Notes under the pieces: generated by a model | The model's input: the letters and a program-made list of their open reading frames with translations, nothing else | Database searches by the model: none | Told to the model about the DNA's origin: nothing | Position numbers and translations under genes: made by a program | NCBI RefSeq assembly: GCF_007859755.1 | Contig: NZ_SJPF01000001.1 | Coordinates: 124,001 to 188,000 of the forward strand | Reading direction: 5' to 3' | From: Blastopirellula retiformator | Lineage (GTDB): Bacteria > Planctomycetota > Planctomycetia > Pirellulales > Pirellulaceae | DNA length: 64,000 bases | Shown: in pieces, positions 55,311 to 64,000 of the stretch | Position numbering within the stretch: position 1 is the stretch's first letter | How the letters are laid out: every line of letters begins with the position of its first letter

Positions 55311-55910
55311 ATGGGAATGACCTGCACCTATCGCCGGCTTTCGGCCGATCAGTTGAAGGAGTTGGAGCAAGATCCGGAGCAGGGGATCGCGTTTCTCTGC
55401 AGCATGCCGGGGATCGACATGGCGGCGATGACGCAAATGATGAACGATCCTGAGGCGATCGCCGCCCATGGGCCGGAGATCTTGGCGGCGTTTGCCCGAG
55501 CGCAAGAAGATCCGACGCGGGTCGATCTCGAAAAAGACTGGCATGCCCTCCATTTTTTGCTGACGGGCGATTCGTCGCTGCAGCCCGATAGTGACCCGGA
55601 CGATCCGCTGTTTCAGGTCGTCATGGGGGGTGAGGCGACCATGCTCGACGCTTCATATGGACCGGCGCGTCGTTTTCCGCGGGAGCAGATCGTAGAAATC
55701 TCGGCCGCGCTGGCTCCGCTGTCGATTATGGACCTGCGGGAACGTTTCTCGGCCGAGGCGTTCAATGAGGCCGGGATCTATCCCGAGCCTTATCCCGGCG
55801 GCTGGACGCTGGAAGAAGTGGAAGGGCTGTTTGAGGTCTTTCCGAAGCTGCAGCAGCTGTTTGCCGACGCCTTGGCGACCAACGAAGTCGTAATCACTTA
55901 TATAAATTAA
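55311..55910 (+). CDS. YfbM-family (DUF1877) protein
   Basis: 199 aa from ATG 55311 (MGMTCTYRRLSADQLKEL; AAGGG about 10 nt upstream). Residues (DLEKDWHALHFLLTGDSS...NEAGIYPEPYPGGWTLEEVEGLFEVFPKLQQLFADAL) match the DUF1877 family, including the L-E-K-x-W-x-x-L-H-F-L-L motif. Function unknown, cytoplasmic. Confidence 0.8.
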   Translation: MGMTCTYRRLSADQLKELEQDPEQGIAFLCSMPGIDMAAMTQMMNDPEAIAAHGPEILAAFARAQEDPTRVDLEKDWHALHFLLTGDSSLQPDSDPDDPLFQVVMGGEATMLDASYGPARRFPREQIVEISAALAPLSIMDLRERFSAEAFNEAGIYPEPYPGGWTLEEVEGLFEVFPKLQQLFADALATNEVVITYIN

Positions 55911-56152
55911 TGTGAAAACGGGGATTGTCGTTATATTCGCTACCAGGGGCGGCGAATTCGGCAAAGGTCGACCGCTTGCACAAAGTTTGACGACCAGCTG
56001 TTCCGAGTAAGACATTGGGCGAACCTTCGCGCAGACTTTCTGCGCGTGGGGGCGCTTGGTTGGAGGGAGCGCTTCGCGATAATACGTCTGTCCCAGCTCG
56101 GGGATTCGAGCGGTCGACGGTTTCGAAGATTCACAATACCTGAAGGACGAAG

Positions 56153-57421
56153 ATGAGACCCGCGGCTACTATCTCTCCACGACTCGCGTCTCTGCTGATC
56201 CTTGTGGCGATCGGCTGCATGCCGGAAGTTAAAATCCCGGAGACCCCGCCACCGCCGGTCACGGTGGCCGAGTCGATCAAACGTCAAGTGATCGACTACG
56301 ACGAATATACGGGCCATATCGAGGCGGAGCAGACGGTTGACGTCTATGCCAAGATTTCTGGCTACATGCAGACGGTCGAGTTTATAGATGGCGACTTTGT
56401 GCACGCCGGAGAACTCCTCTTTCTGATCGACAAAAGCACCTACCAGGCCGAGTATGACCAAGCGGTCGCTAACACCAATCTGCAAAAAGCGAAATACGAA
56501 CTGGCGAAGTCGACCCTGGCCCGGAACGACAAACTGGTCGGCAGCGGCGCCATCAGCCAAGAGCTGTATGACGAAAGCGTCGCCACGGTCAACGAATCGG
56601 ACGCCGCCGTTAAGGCGGCCGAAGCGGCGACCGAGGCGGCCAAAGTCAATCTCGACTACTGCACGATCAACGCCGCCATCACCGGCCGGATCGACCGGAC
56701 CTTCGTCACCAAGGGGAACCTGGTGCAAGGTGGCGCTGGCGCGATGCCGACCTTGCTGACGACTATCGTTTCGGTTAATCCGACCTACGTCTACTTTGAT
56801 GTCGACGAACTGGCGCTTCTCAAGTTTACCGAAGAGCGAGTCGCGCAGCACGAGACGCGCCATGTGCCGCTGCGGAATCGCAAGATCCCGGTCCAACTGA
56901 CGCTGGCTGACGACTCGGTCTATCCGGAACTAGGAATCATCGACTTTGGCTCGAACCAACTCGACGCCGGAACCGGTACCCTGAGCGTGCGTGCGGTCGT
57001 CCCCAATGCCGACGAAGCGCTGGCTCCAGGGATGTTCGTCCGGGTGAAAGTCGCCGCCGCTAATCCTTACGAGGCGATTCTGGTTCCGGAAGTCGCGATT
57101 GGCGCCGACCAGAGCGATCGCTACGTCTATGTCGTCGACGACAAAAACATCGCCCAGCGCCGTCCGGTCACACTTGGTTCCAAACAAGGGAAAGACCGCG
57201 TCATCACCGCGGGCCTGAAAGAGGGTGAGAAGGTGATCATCAACGGCAACCTGTTGGTTCGCCCCGGCAAACCGGTCGTCCCGCAAGAAGGGAAGATGGC
57301 AGAGCCGCCGGCGATCGACAAGCGGATGATCCGCCCGGACGAAGAAGAGCTGGAAAAGTCGGAACAGCCGCCGGCCGATCCGAAGAAGGAAGAATCCGCC
57401 GCTGAGCCTGCGAAATCGTAA
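56153..57421 (+). CDS. RND efflux periplasmic adaptor (HlyD/MFP family)
   Basis: 422 aa; lipoprotein-like signal peptide ending LLILVAIGCMPEV. The biotinyl-lipoyl-like hairpin and coiled-coil region (EAEQTVDVYAKISGYMQTVEFIDGDFVHAGELLFLIDKSTYQAEYDQAVANTNLQKAKYELAKSTLAR...) is followed by the beta-barrel (NLVQGGAGAMPTLLTTIVSVNPTYVYFDVDE..., ALAPGMFVRVKVAAANPYEAILVPEVAIGADQ). Links the inner-membrane pump to an outer-membrane channel. A Pro/Lys/Glu tail is unusual. Paired with the pump gene 63 nt downstream; no TolC-type gene is visible. Confidence 0.9.
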   Translation: MRPAATISPRLASLLILVAIGCMPEVKIPETPPPPVTVAESIKRQVIDYDEYTGHIEAEQTVDVYAKISGYMQTVEFIDGDFVHAGELLFLIDKSTYQAEYDQAVANTNLQKAKYELAKSTLARNDKLVGSGAISQELYDESVATVNESDAAVKAAEAATEAAKVNLDYCTINAAITGRIDRTFVTKGNLVQGGAGAMPTLLTTIVSVNPTYVYFDVDELALLKFTEERVAQHETRHVPLRNRKIPVQLTLADDSVYPELGIIDFGSNQLDAGTGTLSVRAVVPNADEALAPGMFVRVKVAAANPYEAILVPEVAIGADQSDRYVYVVDDKNIAQRRPVTLGSKQGKDRVITAGLKEGEKVIINGNLLVRPGKPVVPQEGKMAEPPAIDKRMIRPDEEELEKSEQPPADPKKEESAAEPAKS

Positions 57422-57484
57422 CTGTTTGCGATTTCCGACCGCTTGCAACCGACCGACCTGAACATCGACCAAGGATAGCAACTC

Positions 57485-60400
57485 GTGCTGGCTCGCTTCT
57501 TCATTGATCGACCGATCTTCGCTTGGGTGATCTCGATCGTCATTATTATGGCGGGAACGATCTGCGTCTGGATTTTGCCGGTTGCCCAATACCCAGAGAT
57601 CGCGCCTCCAACCGTCTCGGTGACCTGTTCGTATCCTGGCGCCAGTGCGCAAGTGGTGGCCGATACGGTCGCCGCCCCGATCGAACAGCAGGTAGTCGGC
57701 GTCGAAGACGCCATCTATATGTCCTCGCAGTCGGCCAGCGACGGCAGCTATACGCTGACGGTGACGTTCGCCCTGGGGACCGATCTCGACATGGCCCAGG
57801 TGCTGGTGCAAAACCGGGTCGCTCAGGCGACGCCGCTGTTGCCGGACGTGGTGAAAGAGACCGGCGTCACGACCAAAAAGAAGTCCCCCAATATCTTGAT
57901 GGCGGTGACGCTGCTGGCCGAAAAGAACCCGGAGACCGGCAAAGCCGACTACGACCAGCTGTATCTGAGCAACTATGCGACGATTCAGGTTCGCGACCAG
58001 TTGGCCGCGCTGGAAGGGGTGGGCGACGTCCAGATTCTGGGCCAACAAGACTACAGCATGCGGATCTGGCTGAATCCCGATGCGCTGGCGACCCGCAACA
58101 TGACCGCCGGCGACGTGATCAACGCGGTCAAAGAACAGAACGTGCAGGTCGCCGCTGGCCAGATTGGTCAGCCGCCGGTTCCGAAGGGACAAGAGCTGCA
58201 GCTGACGATGACCACCCTCGGCCGCTTGGAAGATCCGCAGCAGTTTGCCGACATCGTCGTGAAAACCGGCTCGGATGGGCAAATCACCCGGATCCGCGAT
58301 ATCGCCGAAGTGGAGCTGGGCGCCAAGAACATGAACACGTCGAGCCGGATGGACGGCAAGGCGTCGGTCAGCTTGGGCGTGTTTCAATTGCCAGGCTCCA
58401 ACGCGCTGGAAGTGGGCGACTTGGTGAAGCGGCGGATGAAAGAGCTGGACGAGCGGTTTCCGCCCGGTTTGGAATATATGATCGCTTACGACACGACGCC
58501 GTTTATCACGGAGTCGGTTCATGAGGTGTTTAAGACGCTCCGAGACGCGGTGATCCTGGTGGCGATCGTCGTGCTGTTCTTCCTGCAAGACTGGAAGGCG
58601 GTGATGCTGCCGATGATCGACGTCGCCGTGTCGCTGGTCGGCACCTTCGCGATCTTGATGGTGATGGGTTTTACGCTCAATAACCTGACGCTGTTCGGGT
58701 TGGTGCTGGCGATTGGGATTGTGGTCGACGATGCGATCGTTGTGCTTGAGAATATCGAGCGGTGGATCGCGATGGGTTACAAGGTGCGCGATGCGACCAT
58801 CCACGCGATGGAGGAAATCACCGGTCCGATCATCGCGATCACGTTGGTGTTGAGCAGCGTGTTCTTTCCGAGTGCGTTTTTGGGAGGCATCACCGGTCAG
58901 TTCTTCCGCCAGTTCGCGCTGACGATCGCGGCGGCGATGTTGATCTCGGCCCTCAACGCAATGACGATGACGCCGGCGCGGGCCACGTCGATCTTCCGCG
59001 ATCCGAAAGAAGGAGAAGACCATACCGAACATCGCGAGGCGCTCCCTTGGTGGGGCATCGTCGCGCTAGGCGGTTTGCTGACAATCTGGATCGGCAGCTT
59101 CTTCTTTGGCGGCGGCGCCGAAGGCGGCGGACATGGCGACGATGGCGGTGGAATGCCGATGTGGCTAATGGCGGCGCTATTTGTGCCGGGGGCGGTGGTC
59201 GGTTACTTCGCCGCCAAGCTGGTCAACGACACGTTGAAAGCGATCTTTGGCGTCTTCAACAAGGCGTTTGATAAGGCGACCGAGTGGTACGGCAAAGGCA
59301 TCGCCTCGCTGCTGCGAATCAGCACGATCGCGTTGATCATTTACGTCGGTTTGATCTCGCTGACCGCGTATGGCTTTACCAAGATTCCGGTCGGTTTTAT
59401 CCCGAGCCAAGACAAAGGTTATCTGCTGTTTGACGTGCAGTTGCCTGACGCGGCGTCGCGCGAGCGAACCGACGCCGTCGTCGCGGAACTCGAAAAGATC
59501 GTGCTCGATACCGAAGGGATCGAACATATCCTGGCGGTGTCGGGACAATCGTTCATTCAGAATGCGGTCAGCTCGAACTTCGCCGGCGGTTTCATCGTGC
59601 TCAAGCCGTTCGATGAACGTGGCACGGTGGAAACGGGCGCCGATCATATCGCTAAGCTGCTGCGTGAGAAATTCCGCCATGTTCAGGAGGCCCGGGTGTC
59701 GGTCTTCGGCGCTCCGGCGGTCGACGGTTTGGGCAACTCGGGCGGTTTCAAGTTGATGGTGGAAGATCGCGGCGATAATGGGCTGGCAGTCTTGCAGGCC
59801 CAAGCCGATCACTTGGCGAACACGGCGCTCGATACCGACGGTATCGTCATGTGCTTTAACAACTTCCGAGCCAACACGCCGCAGTTGTATATCGACATCG
59901 ACCGGGTGAAGTGCAAGTCAATGGGAGTTGAGCTGGAGCAGGTCTTCAGCGCCCTGCAGGGTTACATGGGGGGCGTTTACGTCAATGACTTCAACCGGTT
60001 TGGACGTACGTGGCAAGTAAACGCGCAGGCCGAACCGAGTTTCCGCGTGAATCCCGATACGGTGCGGCAGCTGAAGGTCCGTGGTCGCAACGACCAGATG
60101 GTTCCGCTCGGGACGATCGCCACAATCGAAGACAGTACCGGCCCGGTGCTGATCAACCGCTACAATGGTTTCCCGGCGGCGACGATCAACGGCGTCAATC
60201 TACCGATCATCAGTACCGGTCAGGTGCTCGATACGTTGAATAACCTTGCGGATCGGGAACTGCCGACCTCGATGGAAGCGGAGTGGACCGAAATCTCGTT
60301 CCTGCAAGAGCAGGCGAGCCAGTTCACGACCTTCAAAGACGTGCTGCAAAACCCGATCTCCGCTTTGCTGGGGGCGGTGATCCTGGTCTACCTGATTCTC

Positions 60401-60916
60401 GCCGCCCAGTACGAGAGCTGGGAACTGCCGGTGACGATCATCCTGGTGGTGCCGATGTGCGTGTTGGCGGCGCTGGCCGGCTTGGTCGTCTCGACGATGG
60501 TAGGCCGACCGATGGACCTGAATATCTTTGTGCAGATCGGGTTTGTGGTGTTGGTTGGTCTGGCGTGTAAGAACGCTATTCTTGTCGTCGAGTTCGCCAA
60601 AGATCGGATGGAGCGGGATGGATTGCCGCTGGTACAAGCGACGATCGAAGCCGTTACGACCCGTTTGCGACCGATCGTGATGACCAGCTTTGCGTTCGTA
60701 TTGGGCGTTGCGCCGCTGTTGTTCGGCCATAGCGCCGGCGCCGAAATGCGATATGCCCTGGGCGTGGCGGTGTTCAGCGGGATGTTAGGGGTGACCTTCT
60801 TCGGCTTGATCTTCACGCCGGTGTTTTATTACGTCGTGATGCGTTTGATGGGCAAAGGCGGAGAAAAAGAAGTAGGGCAGGCCGTGCCTGCCGAAAGCAA
60901 GCCGCCCGGCGAATAA
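57485..60916 (+). CDS. RND multidrug efflux permease (AcrB/HAE1 family)
   Basis: 1143 aa. [24 protein letters not shown] start, [107 protein letters not shown] (TM4 with proton-relay Asp residues), and [27 protein letters not shown]. A Gly/His insertion of about 70 residues (about 515-585, [17 protein letters not shown]) lies between halves and adds a membrane-like segment. The C-terminus ([12 protein letters not shown]) is encoded by the REP repeat at 60872. Substrate unknown; drug-type efflux likely. Confidence 0.95.
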   Translation: [1143 protein letters not shown]

Positions 60917-61548
60917 GTAGACCCCTTTGTAGCGAGAAACATGCCAAATTTTCGACGCTACTTCCTCCCTGGCGGTACCTTCTTCTTTACGCTGGTAACG
61001 CAACGTCGCCGACCGATTTTTTCGGATCGGTCCGCGACGAAACTGCTTGGCGATTGCTTACGCGAGTGCCAGGAACTTTGGCCCTTCGAAGTCCATGCCA
61101 TCGTTCTTTTGCCCGACCATTTGCATACCATATGGACGGTACCGAAAGAGGACGACGACTACTCACGGTGCTGGTCGTGGACCAAGAGAAAGTTCACGCA
61201 GCGTTGGCTAGCAGCGGGTGGTCGCGAGCAACGCGTTTCATCGGCTCGGCAAAAAGAAGGTCGCCGCGGCGTATGGCAAGCCCGCTTCTGGGAACATACG
61301 ATCAAGGACGAAGACGACTTTGAGCGGCACTTTGACTACATCCACTACAACCCAGTAAAGCACGGGCTGGTGAAGTGCCTTAGCGACTGGCTGGCTTCGA
61401 GTTTCCATCGTTGGGTAACCGCAGGCGTCTACCACAGAAATTGGGCGTGCGGCGAAAGAGGTTTGGCGCTTGAGTTTCGCGATATTCCAGGACTCGACCG
61501 GAGAGTAGTGGCGAGTCGATCGATCTCGGCAGGCACGGCCTGCCCTAC
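60872..61548. mobile_element. REPtron: RAYT transposase gene flanked by inverted REPs
   Basis: The REP at 60872-60896 (GTAGGGCAGGCCGTGCCTGC) and its inverted copy at 61526-61548 (TCGGCAGGCACGGCCTGCCC) enclose the RAYT gene. The same REP also occurs singly at 8115 and as a pair at 43030-43094. This is the classical arrangement in which a Y1-type transposase mobilises its flanking REP hairpins. The left end overlaps the RND pump gene. Confidence 0.8.
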
Positions 61549-61621
61549 GCTGGATGGCGACGAAGGACGTCTTACAAATCGACCCCAACCCGCTTCGCTT
61601 CGATGCGCATCGCGGGGATGA
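60941..61621 (+). CDS. REP-associated tyrosine transposase (RAYT, Y1/HUH family)
   Basis: 226 aa; a single-strand DNA transposase/endonuclease. MPNFRRYFLPGGTFFFTLVTQRRRPIFSD start, HUH motif in LLPDHLHTIWTVP, and catalytic Tyr in HFDYIHYNPVKHGLVKCLSDW. Reads through the right REP (SAGTACPT) into a non-homologous tail (LDGDEGRLTNRPQPASLRCASRG) overlapping the converging gene by 50 nt, so its natural end is probably near 61520. Y1 transposases of this type cut at REP hairpins. Confidence 0.93.
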   Translation: MPNFRRYFLPGGTFFFTLVTQRRRPIFSDRSATKLLGDCLRECQELWPFEVHAIVLLPDHLHTIWTVPKEDDDYSRCWSWTKRKFTQRWLAAGGREQRVSSARQKEGRRGVWQARFWEHTIKDEDDFERHFDYIHYNPVKHGLVKCLSDWLASSFHRWVTAGVYHRNWACGERGLALEFRDIPGLDRRVVASRSISAGTACPTLDGDEGRLTNRPQPASLRCASRG

Positions 61622-61886
61622 AGTACCGCATCGGTTGGTTTTCGTTGCGGCGTCGGGCGTACTCGAAGCAGGCCATGACGCGGTTTCGCTTGAGGGCGCC
61701 CAGTTCGACAAATTCGATCACCTCGGCGATGAACTCGAGCTCGACCGGGCGACGCGCTTTGAGTCCCTTCTCGAGCGTTTCTTTGAGCGAAGCGACGCCT
61801 GACTGGGCCTGTACCGGCGATACGAACAGGCCAACGCACAGGGCGAACCCGACCGCAATCCAACGCAGAAACTGACGACGCAACAT
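61572..61886 (-). CDS. Small exported protein, unknown
   Basis: 104 aa; signal peptide MLRRQFLRWIAVGFALCVGLFVSPVQAQ. Mature part: GVASLKETLEKGLKARRPVELEFIAEVIEFVELGALKRNRVMACFEYARRRNENQPMRYFIPAMRIEAKRVGVDL. No family recognised, though the pattern (ALKRNRVMACFEYARRR) occurs in exported planctomycete proteins. Its 3' end overlaps the RAYT tail by 50 nt on the opposite strand. Confidence 0.7.
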   Translation of the reverse strand: MLRRQFLRWIAVGFALCVGLFVSPVQAQSGVASLKETLEKGLKARRPVELEFIAEVIEFVELGALKRNRVMACFEYARRRNENQPMRYFIPAMRIEAKRVGVDL

Positions 61887-62274
61887 GACCCACTCTCCGA
61901 GAAATAAACCTTGGGGGAGTGGGTATTATCAAAACGGACGCAGTGGGTCAAGATCGAAATGATTTCTCGTGGCGGGCGGCCACTAAGACCTCTTCAGAGA
62001 AATTAAGGGAGTGCTGCTGTCCCTAAGGCCAATGGGCCTGCAGATTTCGTTTGACTCTCGATTCGCGGCAGGCCTATACTGCGCGGTACGCCGACCAGCA
62101 TGGGGTTGTTGGTCGCGCCAGTAGCGAGGAGGACCGCGCAATACCCCTTGCGCCGGATGGACCTTCGCGGCATTTGATTTCCTGCCTGCCTGCCGCCTCT
62201 GCCGAAGCCATCCTACCTCCGACGACATCCACCACTGGGTTGTTAAGTCGGAAATCTGATTTGGAGCTCTCGCC
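61887..62274. other. Intergenic region upstream of the DUF1501 gene
   Basis: 388 bp. ORFs up to 76 codons occur but are Ala/Ser/Arg-rich and unlikely to be coding. A GCCTGCCTGCCGCC run near 62185 is simple sequence rather than a REP copy. Likely promoter region for both the divergent small exported gene and the DUF1501 gene. Confidence 0.4.
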
Positions 62275-63741
62275 ATGCTAGTTATCCCGGGGCGCAAAGC
62301 CAAGGATGTGTGCGATCGTCATTTGGGTCCTACGCGGCGCGACTTGTTGCGCGTCGGCGGTTCGGCGTTTCTCGGCCTGAGTCTCGGCCAGGCGCTGCAG
62401 ATGCAAGAAGCGTCCGCTGCTAGCGAGTCTTCCGGGGCTGGTTGGGGTCGCGCCAAGTCGGTGATCATGGTCTACCTGCAAGGGGGCCCGAGCCACATCG
62501 ACCTGTGGGATCCCAAAGAAAATGTGCCCGACAAGGTGAAGAGCGCGTTCGGCACGATCCATAGCAAGGTGCCCGGCATCGACCTGACCGAGAACCTGCC
62601 GAAGCTGGCCCAAGTCACCGACAAGCTGTCGCTGATTCGCTCGATGAGCTACTCGCCCAACGGTTTGTTCAACCACACCGCGGCGATCTACCAGATGCAT
62701 ACCGGCTACACCGCCGACAAGGTAAGCCCCAGCGGACAGCTTGAGCCGCCGTCGCCGAAAGACTATCCCAACTTCGGCAGCAACATCATCAAGCTGAAGC
62801 CGCCCGAGGAGCCGATGCTGCCGTTCGTGATGATGCCGCGTCCGCTGCAAGAGAGCAACGTCGTCAACAAGTCGGGCACGGCCGGCTTTTTGGGGCGCGC
62901 CTACGATCCGTATTATCTCTTCCCGCCGGGAGACGATATGGACATGCAGAAGATGGAGCGGATCAATATCACCGACCTGACGCTGCGGCCTGAGGTCTCG
63001 ACCGGCCGGTTAGGACGCCGGGCTCGCCTGCGCGACATGATCAACGCCGGGATGCCGGGTCTGGATCAAGCGGTCCAAAAATACGACATGGACAAGTATT
63101 ACGAAACGGCGATGAACCTGATCTCGTCGGGCCGGGCTCGCGACGCATTTGATCTGAGCAAAGAGAGCGACAAGACCCGCGACATGTACGGCCGCAATAC
63201 CTTCGGCCAAAGTCTGCTGCTGGCGCGACGGTTGGTCGACGCCGGTACGCGAGTGGTGGAAGTGATCTGGCCGAAAGTGGCGAACTCCAACAACCATAGC
63301 TGGGATCATCACGTCGACCTGACCAATCGGATGAAGAACCAATCGGCGCCGATGCTCGACAGCGGTCTGTCGGCTTTGATCGCCGATATGGACGACCGCG
63401 GCATGCTGGAAAATACGCTGGTCGTCGCGGTTGGCGAGTTCGGCCGCAGTCCGCAGCGTGGGGTCAGCACGTCGGGCAACGGCAACAGCGCCGATGGTCG
63501 CGACCATTGGCCTTATTGCTATACGGCCTGTCTGGCTGGCGCCGGCATCAAACGTGGCGCCGTCTATGGCGAATCGGATCAAACCGCGTCGGCTCCCTTG
63601 AGCGATCCGGTCCATCCGACCGAGTTGCTCGCGACGATCTATCACACCCTGGGCATCGACCCGGCGACGATCGTTTACAACCACTTGAACCAGCCGCGCG
63701 AACTGGTCAAGGCGGAAGCGGTGACCGGCCTGTTCGGCTGA
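62275..63741 (+). CDS. DUF1501 protein, Tat-exported
   Basis: 488 aa. DUF1501 family with a twin-Arg-type N-terminus containing [101 protein letters not shown] and [20 protein letters not shown]...[45 protein letters not shown] show the alkaline-phosphatase-like/sulfatase-like superfamily relationship. Usually paired with a DUF1549/DUF1553 cytochrome-type gene in planctomycetes; none is present upstream here. Confidence 0.93.
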   Translation: MLVIPGRKAKDVCDRHLGPTRRDLLRVGGSAFLGLSLGQALQMQEASAASESSGAGWGRAKSVIMVYLQGGPSHIDLWDPKENVPDKVKSAFGTIHSKVPGIDLTENLPKLAQVTDKLSLIRSMSYSPNGLFNHTAAIYQMHTGYTADKVSPSGQLEPPSPKDYPNFGSNIIKLKPPEEPMLPFVMMPRPLQESNVVNKSGTAGFLGRAYDPYYLFPPGDDMDMQKMERINITDLTLRPEVSTGRLGRRARLRDMINAGMPGLDQAVQKYDMDKYYETAMNLISSGRARDAFDLSKESDKTRDMYGRNTFGQSLLLARRLVDAGTRVVEVIWPKVANSNNHSWDHHVDLTNRMKNQSAPMLDSGLSALIADMDDRGMLENTLVVAVGEFGRSPQRGVSTSGNGNSADGRDHWPYCYTACLAGAGIKRGAVYGESDQTASAPLSDPVHPTELLATIYHTLGIDPATIVYNHLNQPRELVKAEAVTGLFG

Positions 63742-63760
63742 CGAAGAAGAATACGGCCGA

Positions 63761-64000
63761 CTAAGAGGGGGACGAACTCGCCGGTTCGGCGGTCGTTTCG
63801 CCCGGCTGAAACTCTGCGAACAACGTGCGCACCAATTCTAGGTGCGCGCTGCTGTAGTCAAGCCGAATCTGCGACGGTCCGCGGTGAAAACGGCTCCGTT
63901 CGACGACCAATTCGAAACGGCCATTTTCAGTCTCTTGAAACCGGACGAAGAGGATGATCGATTTTCCCTCGACCGTTGGCGCTCCCCGGGCGACGTTTTC
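63761..64000 (-). CDS. C-terminal part of an unknown protein, cut by the window edge
   Basis: 79 codons visible ending at TAG 63763-63761: ENVARGAPTVEGKSIILFVR, FQETENGRFELVVERSRFHR, GPSQIRLDYSSAHLELVRTL, FAEFQPGETTAEPASSSPS. The start lies beyond the right edge. It reads as an ordinary coding sequence with a Ser/Pro/Glu-rich tail; no family can be named. It converges with the DUF1501 gene, 19 bp apart. Confidence 0.6.
   Translation of the reverse strand, partial: ENVARGAPTVEGKSIILFVRFQETENGRFELVVERSRFHRGPSQIRLDYSSAHLELVRTLFAEFQPGETTAEPASSSPS

Noticed and set aside
61526-61621. RAYT C-terminal tail as a real domain
   Set aside because: It is the translation of the REP and the antisense of the neighbouring gene, not a conserved extension.
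62051-62281. 76-codon ORF before the DUF1501 gene
   Set aside because: Simple-sequence composition and no ribosome-binding site; probably leader DNA.

Overview
The window (about 57% G+C by eye) comes from a planctomycete, most likely family Pirellulaceae and Blastopirellula-like. The inference rests on typical families: a DUF1559 protein with a prepilin-type N-terminus, a DUF1501 protein, a Minf_1886-family protein, apiosidase-like and prenyltransferase-repeat secreted proteins, a UvrA with a long C-terminal extension, and many exported proteins of unknown function. No tRNA, rRNA, CRISPR array or prophage was seen.

Layout. 0-3.5 kb: 5'-truncated uvrA and a lipoprotein. 3.6-8.1 kb: a zone of gene decay, with an intact single-TM protein, its adjacent broken paralogue (TGA plus frameshift), fused 3' remnants of a divergent MocR/carboxymuconolactone decarboxylase pair, and a cupin gene interrupted by an interspersed repeat. 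8.2-16.3 kb: MFS/spermidine-synthase fusion, NTF2-like protein, panD, a tssK with no other type VI secretion gene nearby, ldhA, a frameshifted small membrane protein and a Gfo/Idh/MocA oxidoreductase. 16.5-21.6 kb (minus): exported protein, apiosidase-like glycosidase, membrane pyrophosphatase. 22-24.2 kb: two tandem Gly-rich secreted paralogues. 24.2-28.4 kb: coiled-coil protein, trxA, arsC-like, ricT-like, Minf_1886 and a 54-aa membrane protein. 28.4-32.1 kb: a repeat, a possible structured RNA, groES, a prenyltransferase-repeat protein and a TNT-domain lipoprotein. 32.3-36.3 kb: scpB with a coupled ultra-acidic protein, and a cysteine desulfurase.

36.4-42 kb is a replication block: dnaA (short, with altered Walker B), dnaN, a dciA/DUF721 gene and gyrB, suggesting closeness to the chromosome origin. 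42.3-46.3 kb (minus) carries rph and an arginine operon argB-argD-argF. 46.3-47.7 kb is a gene-free repeat island. 47.7-52.2 kb holds an RluA-type pseudouridine synthase, membrane and small unknown proteins, a lipoprotein and the DUF1559 protein. 52.9-55.2 kb encodes an ammonium transporter fused to a chemotaxis transducer. 56.1-60.9 kb is an RND efflux adaptor/pump pair. It runs into a REP-flanked RAYT transposase at 60.9-61.6 kb, followed by a DUF1501 gene and a partial gene at the right edge.

Repeats are a main theme. A 110-150 bp modular hairpin repeat occurs four times (7.8, 16.3, 28.4 and 51.1 kb). A palindromic REP with core GGCAGGC occurs at 8.1, 43.0 (paired) and 60.9/61.5 kb, the last pair enclosing its likely mobiliser. 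GGTGCGTC palindromes and CACTGCTGG palindromes occupy the 46-47.6 kb island. All functional names come from reading the translations; no database search was run.
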